Origin: Elusimicrobia bacterium GWA2_56_46
GTDB lineage: Bacteria; Elusimicrobiota; Elusimicrobia; Elusimicrobiales; UBA9959
Assembly: GCA_001799575.1 (NCBI GenBank)
Contig: MGTT01000026.1
Span: 55,205 to 119,204, forward strand
Direction of reading: 5' to 3'
Length of the DNA: 64,000 nucleotides
Shown here: piece by piece, positions 1 through 8,177 of the stretch
Layout of the letters: each line of letters begins with the position of its first letter
How positions within the stretch are numbered: position 1 is the stretch's first letter
Notes under the pieces: model-generated
What the model was told of the DNA's origin: nothing
The model's input: only the letters and a program-made list of their open reading frames with translations
Databases searched by the model: none
Position numbers and translations under genes: made by a program

Positions 1-2
1 CC

Positions 3-2051
3 AAGGCCCGGATACTCTCCGCTCATTTTAAGACCGAACACCATGAAACTTTCCTGGAGCCGGACCCGCGCGCCGTGATGGAAAAGCTGGCGGAGCAGTT
101 CGACGAGCCGTTCGCGGACGCTTCGGCCATCCCGACGTACCTGGTGACCGCGGAGGCCAGGAAAAAAGTGACCGTCGCCCTGACCGGCATCGGCGGGGAC
201 GAGATGTTCGGCGGTTATCCCAGGCATCTTGGGGCAAGGCTGCTGCCGGCCTACCTTAAGCTGCCGGGGCTGGTGAGGGAAGGCCTGTGGGCGGGGGTCA
301 GTCATATTCCGGAGTCTACCGGCTCCAAAAATCTGCCCGGACGTTTCAAAAGATTCATAAGCGGAGGGCGGGGTGATTTCCGCGCGGCCTACAAGTCGTG
401 GCTTTCCTATTTCACAAGGGAGGAGCGGGTAAAGCTTTACGCTTCGGGGCTGGCGCCCGGGCTTGGCGTACCGGAGTATGCGCTGCCGGGGCGGCTTGAG
501 AGCCCGGACGATATCTTCGCTTTCGAGGTCCGTAATTATCTGTCCGACGACCTGCTGTGCCTGGCCGACCGGACCTCCATGGCCAATTCGCTGGAACTGC
601 GGGTGCCGTTCCTGGACGTTCGCCTGGCGGAATTAATGGCCGGCGCTCCGCTGGCGCTCAAGACCCGCGGCTTCCGGCTCAAATACCTGCTGAAAAAAGT
701 CATGGCAGGCCGCCTGCCGGCGGAGATCAGCAAGGGCGGAAAACGCGGCTTCCAGGTGCCGCTGGCCCGCTGGTATAAAGAGGAGATGAACGATTTCGCG
801 CGGGAAGTTCTTGGCCCGGCGGCTTTGAAGAAAAGCGGCTATCTTTCTCCGGTTTATGTCTCCGCCCTCCTGAAAGAGCATGAAAGCGGCCGCTGGAACC
901 TGAACGACCAGATCCATGCCGCCATGATGTTCGAGCTGTGGCTGCAAAAAAGAAAGACGGCGTCCGGGGCCGGGATCTCCGGCCCCTCCGTGGTTTCGGC
1001 GGGTTCCGGAAAGCGGATACTTCTGCTGAATATGGCGGGTCTGGGCGACATAGTCATGATGACGCCGCTTTTGCGCTCTCTCAAGGCCGCTTACCCGGCT
1101 TCAAGGATCTCACTGCTGACGATAGACCGTTCGGCGGATCTGGCCTCGCGTCTGCCCGGGCTGGACGAAGTGTTTTCCATCCCCGTGCATTACAGGCTGC
1201 CGGATCCGGCCGGCCTGTGGCGGCTGCTGAAAACCCTTTTCGCCCTGCGGAACAAAAATTTTGACGTTCTTTTGAACGTGAAGCTGGTATCCTCGGAAGC
1301 GGGCGCCTGGAAGATCCGCCTGATAAACGCTTTTATCCGCCCGGGTTTTTCAGCCGGGCGCTGTCTTTACGGCGGCCCGGATGTTTACGACGCCACTCTG
1401 CGCGAGGGTGTTATAGAGAAGAAAAGCCAGGTGGAACTTGCGGCCGGGTTGCTTAAACCTCTTGGCATAGAAACCGTAGATTTTAACATCCGTCTGGATG
1501 TGCGCGAAGAGGACGCCGCGTTCGCCGGTAAAGAACTGGAGAGGCTCGGTCTTTCCGGGGCGCGGCTCATAGGCTTTAACCCCGGCGCTTTCAGGCCTTC
1601 CCGGCGCTGGCCGCTTGAAAACTGGAAAGCGCTGGCCGGCCTGCTGCTCGCGAAATATCCGGACGCCCGCGTGGCGGTGAGCGGCTCTCGTGAGGAAGCC
1701 GAAGCCTACGCCGGCCTTGCGGCCGGCGGGCGCGTAGTGATCCTTGACGGAACTTATGATATGGGCAAACTCGCCGCCCTGTTCAAAAAAATGGATTTGT
1801 TTATAACCAACGATACAGGCCCCATGCACATCGCCGCCGCCGTGGGGACGAAAGTGGCGGCGATCTTCGGCCCCGGCGATGCCGACCGGTTCGCCCCCTC
1901 GGTTCCGGAAAAGCAATATCGTGTCATCAGGAAAGATGCGCCGGGCTGCGAGCGTCCCTGTTATAAATTTAACTGTCCGGATCCCGTATGCCTGACCTCC
2001 ATAACTCCGGCTGAAGTTTTTGAAAAAGCCGCGGAGCTGCTGGATGAATAA
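3..2051 (+). CDS. Asparagine synthase C-terminal domain fused to a GT9 heptosyltransferase-like domain (5' end outside window)
   Basis: The reading frame is open from the window edge, so the N-terminus (probably the glutaminase domain) is missing. The first ~310 visible residues look like the AsnB-type ATP-dependent amidotransferase domain: the GGDEMFGGY motif near visible residue 65, LADRTSMANSLELRVPFLD later, and a GFQVPLARW tail. From about nt 1008 a second domain begins (KRILLLNMAGLGDIVMMTP) and runs to the stop with FITNDTGPMHIAAAVGT, the signature of glycosyltransferase family 9 (ADP-heptose transferases). No stop or frameshift separates the two, so it reads as one fusion polypeptide. 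Stand-alone versions of both domains occur in LPS and capsule loci, and the next genes are also sugar-modifying. Expected to be cytoplasmic. The fusion and its substrate are inference; the domain identities are firm. Confidence 0.88.
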   Translation, partial: KARILSAHFKTEHHETFLEPDPRAVMEKLAEQFDEPFADASAIPTYLVTAEARKKVTVALTGIGGDEMFGGYPRHLGARLLPAYLKLPGLVREGLWAGVSHIPESTGSKNLPGRFKRFISGGRGDFRAAYKSWLSYFTREERVKLYASGLAPGLGVPEYALPGRLESPDDIFAFEVRNYLSDDLLCLADRTSMANSLELRVPFLDVRLAELMAGAPLALKTRGFRLKYLLKKVMAGRLPAEISKGGKRGFQVPLARWYKEEMNDFAREVLGPAALKKSGYLSPVYVSALLKEHESGRWNLNDQIHAAMMFELWLQKRKTASGAGISGPSVVSAGSGKRILLLNMAGLGDIVMMTPLLRSLKAAYPASRISLLTIDRSADLASRLPGLDEVFSIPVHYRLPDPAGLWRLLKTLFALRNKNFDVLLNVKLVSSEAGAWKIRLINAFIRPGFSAGRCLYGGPDVYDATLREGVIEKKSQVELAAGLLKPLGIETVDFNIRLDVREEDAAFAGKELERLGLSGARLIGFNPGAFRPSRRWPLENWKALAGLLLAKYPDARVAVSGSREEAEAYAGLAAGGRVVILDGTYDMGKLAALFKKMDLFITNDTGPMHIAAAVGTKVAAIFGPGDADRFAPSVPEKQYRVIRKDAPGCERPCYKFNCPDPVCLTSITPAEVFEKAAELLDE

Positions 2052-3231
2052 TCTCCCCATCCGCGAAAAACTGACGATCCTGGCCGGCACGGATATAGTG
2101 CCGGAGGACGACGAGGGGGGCTCAGGCCGGGTCGCATGGGAAACCGCCAGGCGGCTCGCGGCGAAAGGACACAGGCTGAGCGTGCTTACCAAGGGAACGG
2201 CCGGAAAAACTGATTTTGAGACCGTTGACGGGGTAGAACTTTACCGTTACCGCGGCAGCCCCGTAAAATTTCTCGCCGCCGTAAAAAGAATAATTCAAAG
2301 GCATGGGAAGATAGATGTCCTTGACTTGCACCACCCCTACACCGCTTTCCTGGCCCAGCGCGCGCTTGGGGGCGTGCCGGCGCTCTATAATTTTCATTCG
2401 CCGTGGGCGGAAGAATACGCCATACGGGCCGGAGACCTGGGGTTCGGCCCCGGCCGCAAAATCCTCGGATGTTTTTTCAGAAAGCTGCTGGAACGTTCGG
2501 CACTGAAGTCGTCAAAGGTCATTCTGAACGCCAGCCGCTTCATGGCGGACAGGCTGATGGCCGCCCATGGCCTGGCTTCCAGGATCATACCTCTCGGAGT
2601 GGATACCGGGAAATTTTTCCCGGCCTCCGATGCCGCCGCCCTGAGGAAAAAGCTGGGCATCCCCGGGGACAGCTTCGTGGTTTTCACCGTGCGCAACCTG
2701 GTGACGCGCATGGGGCTTGAAAACCTGGTGGAAGCCGCGGTTTCCGTGGCGAAAAAAGAGCCGAAAGCGCTTTTCATTATAGGCGGCCGGGGATATCTCC
2801 GGGAAAAACTGGAGCGCATGGCCGCCGCGGCCGGGCTTTCGGGCCGGGTCAGGTTTACGGGTTATATCCCCGACGACGAGCTGCCGCTTTACTATCAGAG
2901 CGCCGATCTCTTCGTTCTTCCGACCAGGCTGCTGGAGGGTTTCGGACTGGTCACGCTTGAGGCGCTGTCCTGCGGAACCCCCGTCCTGGCCACGCCCGTG
3001 GCGGCCAATCTCGAAGTCCTGGGCGCTTTCGGCAAAGAGTTTCTGCTGAAAAACGAAAGTCCGGAGGCCATTGCGGAGGGCATAACTGACTTTATGTCCG
3101 CCTATCCCGGCCGGAAAGACAAGCTCCGGGCCGGCTGCCGCGCTTTCATCGAACTGAATTATTCCTGGGAAAAGTACGCGGATGAAGTGGAAAAAGTGAT
3201 GTATGAGATCCGGAGGCCCGACCATGCGTGA
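2044..3231 (+). CDS. GT4-family glycosyltransferase
   Basis: A 395-residue GT-B glycosyltransferase. The N-terminal half has a glycine-rich acceptor-side loop (EGGSGRVAWETARRLAAKGH). The C-terminal half carries the nucleotide-sugar motif of the GT4/glycosyl transferases group 1 family: VFTVRNL, IIGGRGYLREKLE, FTGYIPDDELPLYYQSADLFVLPT, and the E-x7-E element EGFGLVTLEALSCGTP. An upstream ATG at 2020 would force a long overlap. The ATG at 2044 overlaps the preceding stop by 8 bp, as the other junctions in this operon do, so I chose it. It probably transfers a sugar to a lipid-linked or surface glycan in the cytoplasm; the donor cannot be read from sequence. Confidence 0.9.
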   Translation: MNNLPIREKLTILAGTDIVPEDDEGGSGRVAWETARRLAAKGHRLSVLTKGTAGKTDFETVDGVELYRYRGSPVKFLAAVKRIIQRHGKIDVLDLHHPYTAFLAQRALGGVPALYNFHSPWAEEYAIRAGDLGFGPGRKILGCFFRKLLERSALKSSKVILNASRFMADRLMAAHGLASRIIPLGVDTGKFFPASDAAALRKKLGIPGDSFVVFTVRNLVTRMGLENLVEAAVSVAKKEPKALFIIGGRGYLREKLERMAAAAGLSGRVRFTGYIPDDELPLYYQSADLFVLPTRLLEGFGLVTLEALSCGTPVLATPVAANLEVLGAFGKEFLLKNESPEAIAEGITDFMSAYPGRKDKLRAGCRAFIELNYSWEKYADEVEKVMYEIRRPDHA

Positions 3232-4045
3232 TACAAACTGCCCTTCCTGCGGGGCCGGCCAGACGGCCGTTTTCAGGCCCAATATGAACCGGTGCGCGGC
3301 TTGCGGACTGGTCTGGCTGGATGAGAAATATTCCGGCGCGCCCGTTTACGAAGAAGGAATGGAAAAGAATATTTACGGCGGGGGAAAGACCGCGCTGTTC
3401 CGGCGGTGCCTGAAGACGCTGGCGGAACGGTTTCCTTCCCGCGGAAAGCTCCTGGACGTTGGTTCGGCTTACGGCGCGTTCCTCGGCCTGGCCGCGGCCG
3501 GCGGCTGGAGGGCGGAAGGCGTTGAGATAGACGCCAGAATGTCCTCGGCGGCCGCCGCGGCCGGCTTTAAAGTTTACAACAGGCCGCTTGAAGAACTGGG
3601 ACTGCCGGCCGCTTCGTATGACGTCGTGACGGTCTTCGAAGTTTTATGTCTGATGGGCGACCCGTTCAGGGCGGTAAAGGAGATCCACCGCGCGCTTAAA
3701 CCCGGCGGCCTGGTATATATCAGGGAATTTAACGGCGCGTTCCACCTGGCGCTCGACGGCAGCCGGATCTTCGGCGCGCTGGGGCTGAGGCCGTCCGTGA
3801 TCCATAATTTCAATTTTACGGCTGAAAGCCTGCGCCGTATGCTGGCCGCCGCCGGATTCAGGAATATTAAGCTGAGAAATTCCCCGCCCACCACCGGCGA
3901 TCCGTACGGCACCGGCGGCCGCCTTGGCGCTGCGCTCACCGGCCTTGCCAAGGTCGGTTACTATTGCGCCGCGCAGCTCCTGTATTTCGCGAGCGCCGGC
4001 CGGCTGCTGGCGGGCTCGTCGTTTATAATCGAGGCGGAAAAATGA
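3224..4045 (+). CDS. Zinc-ribbon SAM-dependent methyltransferase
   Basis: A 273-residue class I methyltransferase. A CPSC...CAAC zinc ribbon occupies the first ~30 residues. SAM-binding motif I is LLDVGSAYGAFL near residue 85, an acidic motif II follows (GVEID), and YDVVTVFEVLCLMGDP with EIHRALKPGGLVYI matches the Methyltransf_11/23 family. The ribbon-plus-methyltransferase arrangement is common in polysaccharide clusters, where such enzymes methylate nucleotide sugars or glycan ends. The chosen ATG overlaps the GT4 stop by 8 bp (translational coupling). An alternative start at 3203 only adds unconserved residues. The substrate is unknown. Confidence 0.87.
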   Translation: MRDTNCPSCGAGQTAVFRPNMNRCAACGLVWLDEKYSGAPVYEEGMEKNIYGGGKTALFRRCLKTLAERFPSRGKLLDVGSAYGAFLGLAAAGGWRAEGVEIDARMSSAAAAAGFKVYNRPLEELGLPAASYDVVTVFEVLCLMGDPFRAVKEIHRALKPGGLVYIREFNGAFHLALDGSRIFGALGLRPSVIHNFNFTAESLRRMLAAAGFRNIKLRNSPPTTGDPYGTGGRLGAALTGLAKVGYYCAAQLLYFASAGRLLAGSSFIIEAEK

Positions 4046-4716
4046 TTCTGGCCGCGCATCAATTGCAGTATATGCCGGGCCTGCGCTTCTTCGCAAAAAT
4101 GAGGACCGCCGGCCTGTTCGTCTACATGGACGACGTGCAGTACGAAAAACGCGAGTTCCAGAACAGGAACAAGATCCGCACCGCGGCCGGCTGGCAGTAT
4201 CTGACCGTGCCTGTCATGGTTAAAGGCCGTTTCTCCCAGAACATAAAGGACGTGGAGATAAATTCCACCTGCGCGTGGCTGAAAGAGCATTTCATGGCGA
4301 TAAAGACAAATTACGCCCGCGCTGAATATTTCAAGGAATATCTGCCGGAGCTGGAAAGGCTTTATTCCGGGAAATATTCCCTGCTCGGGGAACTGGCGCT
4401 GGCTACGATCGGTTTTCTAAGGGACGGTTTCGGCATAAAAACCCCGGTGAGGCTCTCCTCGGAGTTTAAGCTTGCGTCCGCGTCCAGCCAGCGGCTGGTG
4501 GATCTGTCAAAAGCCGCCGGGGCGGACGAATACCATTCCGGCGCGGGCGCCAGGGATTACCTGGATGAAAAGCTTTTCGCCGAAAGCAAGATCAGGCTTT
4601 CCTGGCAGAATTTTAAAGTTAAGCCATATCCGCAGGCCTTTCCCGGCTTTGAACCGGATCTGTCCGCCCTGGATCTCCTCCTCAACTGCGGCCCGGAATC
4701 AGCCAATTATCTTTAA
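4042..4716 (+). CDS. WbqC-like family protein
   Basis: A 224-residue protein beginning MILAAHQLQYMPGLRFFAKM, which matches the WbqC family (PF08889): an early HQ-x-QY-x-PG block, then DDVQYEKREFQNRNKIRT and LTVPV. WbqC-type proteins sit in O-antigen and glycan loci and are suspected to act on amino-sugar or aminoacyl substrates, but no reaction is settled. The ATG overlaps the methyltransferase stop (ATGA), which ends a four-gene coupled unit with the AsnB/GT9, GT4 and methyltransferase genes. The early start at 3964 is rejected because it lies entirely inside the methyltransferase gene. Confidence 0.85.
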   Translation: MILAAHQLQYMPGLRFFAKMRTAGLFVYMDDVQYEKREFQNRNKIRTAAGWQYLTVPVMVKGRFSQNIKDVEINSTCAWLKEHFMAIKTNYARAEYFKEYLPELERLYSGKYSLLGELALATIGFLRDGFGIKTPVRLSSEFKLASASSQRLVDLSKAAGADEYHSGAGARDYLDEKLFAESKIRLSWQNFKVKPYPQAFPGFEPDLSALDLLLNCGPESANYL

Positions 4717-4749
4717 GGGCAGCGGGGTAGGGAATTCCTTATTGCTGTT

Positions 4750-4777
4750 CACTAATCACTATCCACTAACCACTTTC
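4750..4777. repeat. Heptamer tandem repeat (CACTAAT type, 4 units)
   Basis: Four units of exactly 7 bp, all beginning CACT (CACTAAT, CACTATC, CACTAAC and a final CACTTTC), lie between the WbqC-like gene and the next gene. The period is strict while unit bases vary at positions 5-7. See the heptamer finding for the window-wide family. Confidence 0.8.
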
Positions 4778-4792
4778 TTTTCTGGGTCTTTT

Positions 4793-4808
4793 GCCCGGTT
4801 TTCCGGGC
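4793..4808 (+). terminator. GC-rich hairpin, possible terminator of the glycan operon
   Basis: Perfect hairpin GCCCGG-TTTT-CCGGGC downstream of the WbqC-like gene. It is not followed by a clear T-run, so it may be a weak or factor-assisted terminator. Confidence 0.4.
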
Positions 4809-4854
4809 CCTTATGGCCCTGCCGGTTTTCGCCGTTTTCCATTAAACTATTGGC

Positions 4855-5640
4855 ATGGAAGACATAAAGCGGATCATTCTTGGCGCGGCGCTGGCCCTGT
4901 CGGCGGCTTCCTGCGCTTTTGCATCGGATCTTCCCGAATTTTCCAAACTTGAAAATTTCGCCTCAGCCGGTCCGGCCGCCTTTGAGAACGGGGCGCGGCT
5001 GTTTGACGGCGCCGTGGACCGGGGTCCGGCGCCGGAAACGGTGTCCGCCGGAGCTGCGGGCGCCGGCAATGTTCCCTCGTCAAAAGAGCGTGTTCCGGCC
5101 GCCGCCCGGCCCCTTGCCGCCGGAGTACCCGCTTTAAACGGGGCCGCCGTTCCGGAGCCTCCAATGCCTTCCATCGAAGATGACGGCCGGGCCGGCCAGG
5201 CGCTCAAGTTCTGGCAGGCTATGCGCAAAGAAAGTTACCGGGCCGTCAAAAAGGGCGATTTGACCACGCTGGAAAAAGTGAAAGAAGCCGTCAGACTGGC
5301 CGGCGGCACTTTTTTCGGCGGGCTGCTCATGTACAGCAATCTGCCCCAGGTGGAGAAGGCTGCCGCCCGGCTGGGCCGGGACAGCGGGCTTGGCGCCGGA
5401 ATAAAAGTGATCTCCGCGGACGCTGCCAAACTCGGCTTTCATTCCGCCATGTTTGTGATAGTGTTTCTGCCTATTTCGAGCATAGTGAAAGGCGTGGCAA
5501 GGCTGGAACCCTGGGCTGTCGGTCTGGTAGGCCTCAAAGCCGGCAGGTACATCAACAGCTATATCCTCTTCCGCAGCAAGTTCAGGATAGAAGACCTGGA
5601 CGAGTACAGTTCCGTAGAAATGATCCGGATCCCCAAGTAA
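4855..5640 (+). CDS. Hypothetical secreted or membrane protein
   Basis: 261 residues that I do not recognise. An N-terminal signal peptide is likely (KRIILGAALALSAASCAFA, cleavage near residue 24). It is followed by a ~100-residue Ala/Pro/Gly-rich linker. The C-terminal half (from ~residue 120) is more regular: a basic helical stretch (FWQAMRKESYRAVKKGDLTTL), a moderately hydrophobic segment (GGTFFGGLLMYSNLP) and a stronger one (SAMFVIVFLPISSIVKGVA), then WAVGLVGLKAGRYINSY. One or two membrane passes or re-entrant helices are possible. It starts about 45 bp after a hairpin, so it is probably its own transcription unit. No function proposed. Confidence 0.7.
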   Translation: MEDIKRIILGAALALSAASCAFASDLPEFSKLENFASAGPAAFENGARLFDGAVDRGPAPETVSAGAAGAGNVPSSKERVPAAARPLAAGVPALNGAAVPEPPMPSIEDDGRAGQALKFWQAMRKESYRAVKKGDLTTLEKVKEAVRLAGGTFFGGLLMYSNLPQVEKAAARLGRDSGLGAGIKVISADAAKLGFHSAMFVIVFLPISSIVKGVARLEPWAVGLVGLKAGRYINSYILFRSKFRIEDLDEYSSVEMIRIPK

Positions 5641-5675
5641 ACCCGTAAACACCTGGTGACATTCCCTTTATCCTT

Positions 5676-5703
5676 CCTGAAAAATTCAACTGAATTTTTC
5701 AGG
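5676..5703. repeat. 28-bp perfect hairpin, copy 1 (also at 38054-38081)
   Basis: Two 13-bp arms (one begins CCTGAAAAATTCA) around a 2-nt loop. On the minus strand it starts immediately after a TAA at 5706-5704. An identical copy abuts the TAA of the minus-strand gene at 38082, and one arm recurs next to the TAA at 43897. It lies between convergent genes and could serve as a bidirectional terminator. Confidence 0.8.
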
Positions 5704-5850
5704 TTAGTCCACGGGTTCGGGGTGTATGTCGGTTTTGACTTCGGGTATGGCCGCGTCTTTTACTCCGAAAGCTTCGGGCAGGCTGTCCAGGCTTTGGAAG
5801 ACCGGGGCTGACGGCGCCGGCGCGGCCCGCCTCGCGTAAGGAACGCGGGG
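5704..5850 (-). other. Coding-like in-frame extension after a TAG stop
   Basis: Downstream of the TAG (5853-5851) of the HEAT/papain-like gene, the same frame stays open for 48 codons to a TAA at 5706-5704. Most of it (VFQSLDSLPEAFGVKDAAIP and onward) has G/C-rich third positions and ordinary residue composition, like real genes here. The TAA is directly followed by the 28-bp hairpin that also follows a bona fide TAA at 38 kb. It may be a C-terminus cut off by a nonsense mutation, a readthrough product, or a remnant of another gene. Confidence 0.45.
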
Positions 5851-6966
5851 CTACAGGCTGGGTTTGACGGACATGAACTGCTCCCAGGGGGTGAGCGGCC
5901 AGCCCAGGCCGCTTTCGAAAGAATTGTCGGTGGGATTCGGCCCCGCCTGCTCGTAGAGGTATTCGGTATAGCCGACGCAGTCGAATTCCAGCGGGCCTTT
6001 CTGCGAGAGATGGCTGTTGTTGTATTTGAGCCCCAGTTTCCCGAGCGCGAGGCCGGTTTTTACGATCAGGTCGCGCTGAGCCGCCGTGGGTCTAGGCCTG
6101 GTGGTGCGGTTGCCGTAGTAGGGGAATTTGAAGTAATGTGTAAAATTCTTCCAGGAGTAGATATTGCGCACGCCGCCGTACGGCTTTAAGATGTTCTGCA
6201 CGCAGTCAAGTATGACCACGTTTATCCTCCCGTTCTTTATTTCAGTGCCCGCGAAAATTCCGGTGTGGCCTACAGGCATATGGCCGCTGCCCCAGCCGGT
6301 TATGGTGCCCAGTACTCCGCCGGTGTAAATAAGGTCGGCTTTTTCGATGCCGGGTCTCCTTGAGGCCGAGAGGTTCGCATTCGGGGCGGGCTGGCCCAGT
6401 TCATCCAGCATTTCAAAGGCCGCGGCGCGCACCGCTTCGGATTCCTCGCCGGAAGCCGCTATGGCGGTGAGATTAGGGGCGGCCTTTCCCCTGAGTTTGC
6501 CCATGCTGATTATCAGATTGATCCTCAGTACGTCGTCCGATTCGCGATAAAATTTGGAAAGCTTGTTCATGAGTCTGGCGTCGCCCGTTTCACCCAGCGC
6601 CCAGATAGAGTCTATGGCTTTGAGGCGCGCCTGGAGATCTTCCTCATAATCGCCTCTGTTTCCGGCGGACTTCAGGTAGGTTTCGATGCCGGAGAGCAGT
6701 GCGTCAACAGCTTTCGGATCTCCGGATCTGCCGGCCGCCCGGACGGCGCAGGCCTGCACCGCGGGGTCGGGATCGTTGAGGGCCTGGAGCAGGCTCTCTC
6801 TCGCGGCTTCATTTCCGCTGGCGCCCAGGGCTTCCATAGCGGCGCAGCCGGCCTCAGGCTCATCGGGCCCCTGGGGCGGTTCCTGCGCCCCAACCGAGGT
6901 ATGGGTTGATAGAAAAAACGATAAGAAAGCCGACATAAGACTAAGGTTTTTGAAAGCGCGGGTCAT
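5851..6966 (-). CDS. Secreted HEAT-repeat protein with a permuted papain-like (NlpC/P60, YiiX-type) domain
   Basis: 371 residues. A signal peptide covers roughly residues 1-27 (LMSAFLSFFLSTHTSVGA). Residues ~35-200 are HEAT-like helical repeats (ESLLQALNDPDPAVQACAVRAAG, then KAIDSIWALGETGDARLMNK and VRAAAFEMLDELG). The C-terminal domain places a histidine block (MPVGHTGIFAG) before the cysteine block (LEFDCVGYTEYLYEQAG). This is the reverse of canonical NlpC/P60 order and typical of the circularly permuted YiiX/LRAT-type papain-like group, which act as amidases or thioesterases on peptide or lipid substrates. Probably periplasmic or surface. The TAG stop is followed by a coding-like in-frame tail (separate entry), so the annotated end may not be the original one. 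Confidence 0.8.
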   Translation of the reverse strand: MTRAFKNLSLMSAFLSFFLSTHTSVGAQEPPQGPDEPEAGCAAMEALGASGNEAARESLLQALNDPDPAVQACAVRAAGRSGDPKAVDALLSGIETYLKSAGNRGDYEEDLQARLKAIDSIWALGETGDARLMNKLSKFYRESDDVLRINLIISMGKLRGKAAPNLTAIAASGEESEAVRAAAFEMLDELGQPAPNANLSASRRPGIEKADLIYTGGVLGTITGWGSGHMPVGHTGIFAGTEIKNGRINVVILDCVQNILKPYGGVRNIYSWKNFTHYFKFPYYGNRTTRPRPTAAQRDLIVKTGLALGKLGLKYNNSHLSQKGPLEFDCVGYTEYLYEQAGPNPTDNSFESGLGWPLTPWEQFMSVKPSL

Positions 6967-7110
6967 TATACATCCTCCTTCAGGATCCGTGTCCGTGGCT
7001 CATCTATAGTTTACCACAGCGTTCGAAAATAGCAAGGTTCCGCGGGCCCAGCCGCGCCGTGTTAAATAGACCACCCGGGGATAGGCCCTTTGGGTCGGGG
7101 CTTTTCATAT

Positions 7111-7137
7111 TTGGGCTGCAACTGCGCCGCCCGTTCG
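7111..7137. repeat. 27-bp dispersed repeat shared with the foldback element at 48 kb
   Basis: The stretch containing GGGCTGCAACTGCG matches 47936-47962 at 26 of 27 bases; the latter lies inside the large foldback element. The rest of the intergenic region 6967-7154 holds no gene. This copy is probably a decayed fragment of a related element. Confidence 0.6.
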
Positions 7138-7154
7138 CTTCAGCCGGGGAAAGC

Positions 7155-8177
7155 TCAGTAAAAGTTCATTCCCGCGGAGATGCGGTGGACGGCGCCGAGC
7201 TCGCCGAAAGGGGAGAAAGAATAGTCTATCGAATAGGCGTCATATCTGAAGCCGGAGCCGAAAGTGAGATTGCGCAAGCCGCCCAGATCCGTGAGCGCCC
7301 GCGTGTTGAAGCCGGAGCGCAGAAAAAGATCCGCGGACTTCCCGAGGCCCGCTCTGAACTCCCCGCCCATGGCCAGAAAGGGGTAGTTATCGCGTACCGC
7401 CACGGCGTCCGCGGTAAGCAGAAAGTAGTCGCTTATGCGCGTTACGCTCCCGAGTCTCAGGATGAGCGGCAGGGGATCTTCGAATTTGTCGTAGCGGAGC
7501 GTGCCCATTACGTTCTGGGCTGTCATGGCCAACTGGAAGCGGTTGTCGAATAAATAAGGAAAAAGTATTCCCACATCGGCCGAGACGGTATTGTCGGAAG
7601 AGAGCAGTTTTGACCGTACCAGCTTGCCCGTGGCGCCCAGCGTGAAGCGTTCTTCCGGATCCTTGTTGAAACCGGTGATATAGGTGGCGAAGCCCACGGC
7701 TGCGGCCATGTCGTAAGGTGTGAAATCGCCCATTCCCACCCCGGCCGCATCGGTTCTTTTTACCTCGCCGTAATTCATGTACTTCAGGGCCATGCCCCAG
7801 GAACCGATTTCTCCCGCGTTTTTCGCGTAGGCGAAAAAATCGGCGCAGGAGCCGGCCAGGTAGGGGGAATGCATGAGAACCAGCGATTGGTTTTTTATCT
7901 TTATCAGACCGGCCGGGTTCCAGTCCATCGCGGCCGCGTCGTCGACCGCGGCCGAGAAAGCCTCTCCCAGCGCCGCGCCGCGCGCGCCGGACGCCACTTT
8001 CAGAAACTGGGCCGTGGCGGTGCCGGCGGAACTCCTGTCGAAGCCGGCGGCGTAACAGCAGTGGTCAGTGGACAGTGACCAGTGAACAGCCAGAACAAGA
8101 CAATAAAAAAACTTCCGCAAAACCGGACGGTTTTTGCGGTCAAGTCCCGTGATCTTAAATCTTAAATCTTGAATCAT
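7155..8177 (-). CDS. PorV/PorQ-family outer-membrane barrel protein
   Basis: 340 residues. From ~residue 46 it matches the PorV/PorQ family: GTATAQFLKVASGARGAALG, then EAFSAAVDDAAAMDWNPAGL, a common opening of these FadL-like barrels. Alternating beta-strand patterns follow and the end is aromatic (RISAGMNFY). In Bacteroidota PorV shuttles type IX secretion cargo. Here the next gene upstream encodes a large secreted protein with a sorting-like C-terminus, so a shuttle role is plausible but inferred. The N-terminus is odd: the only ATG (8177) and the first ~9 codons lie in heptamer repeats, a terminator-like hairpin sits at 8115-8139, and further heptamers (8061-8088) encode part of the signal peptide. 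The true start is therefore uncertain. Confidence 0.8.
   Translation of the reverse strand: MIQDLRFKITGLDRKNRPVLRKFFYCLVLAVHWSLSTDHCCYAAGFDRSSAGTATAQFLKVASGARGAALGEAFSAAVDDAAAMDWNPAGLIKIKNQSLVLMHSPYLAGSCADFFAYAKNAGEIGSWGMALKYMNYGEVKRTDAAGVGMGDFTPYDMAAAVGFATYITGFNKDPEERFTLGATGKLVRSKLLSSDNTVSADVGILFPYLFDNRFQLAMTAQNVMGTLRYDKFEDPLPLILRLGSVTRISDYFLLTADAVAVRDNYPFLAMGGEFRAGLGKSADLFLRSGFNTRALTDLGGLRNLTFGSGFRYDAYSIDYSFSPFGELGAVHRISAGMNFY
8061..8088. repeat. Heptamer tandem repeat (GTGGTCA type, 4 units)
   Basis: Four 7-bp units (GTGGTCA, GTGGACA, GTGACCA and a final GTGAACA) inside the 5' coding region of the PorV-like gene. On the minus strand they encode the VHWSLSTDH part of its signal peptide. 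Confidence 0.8.
8115..8139 (-). terminator. Intrinsic terminator for the FN3 gene
   Basis: Minus strand: CCGCAAAAACC, loop GTCC, GGTTTTGCGG, then a T-run. The form is a classic rho-independent terminator, placed ~80 bp after the FN3 gene stop at 8222. It falls within the nominal N-terminal codons of the PorV-like frame, which argues that the true start of that gene lies after it. Confidence 0.65.
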
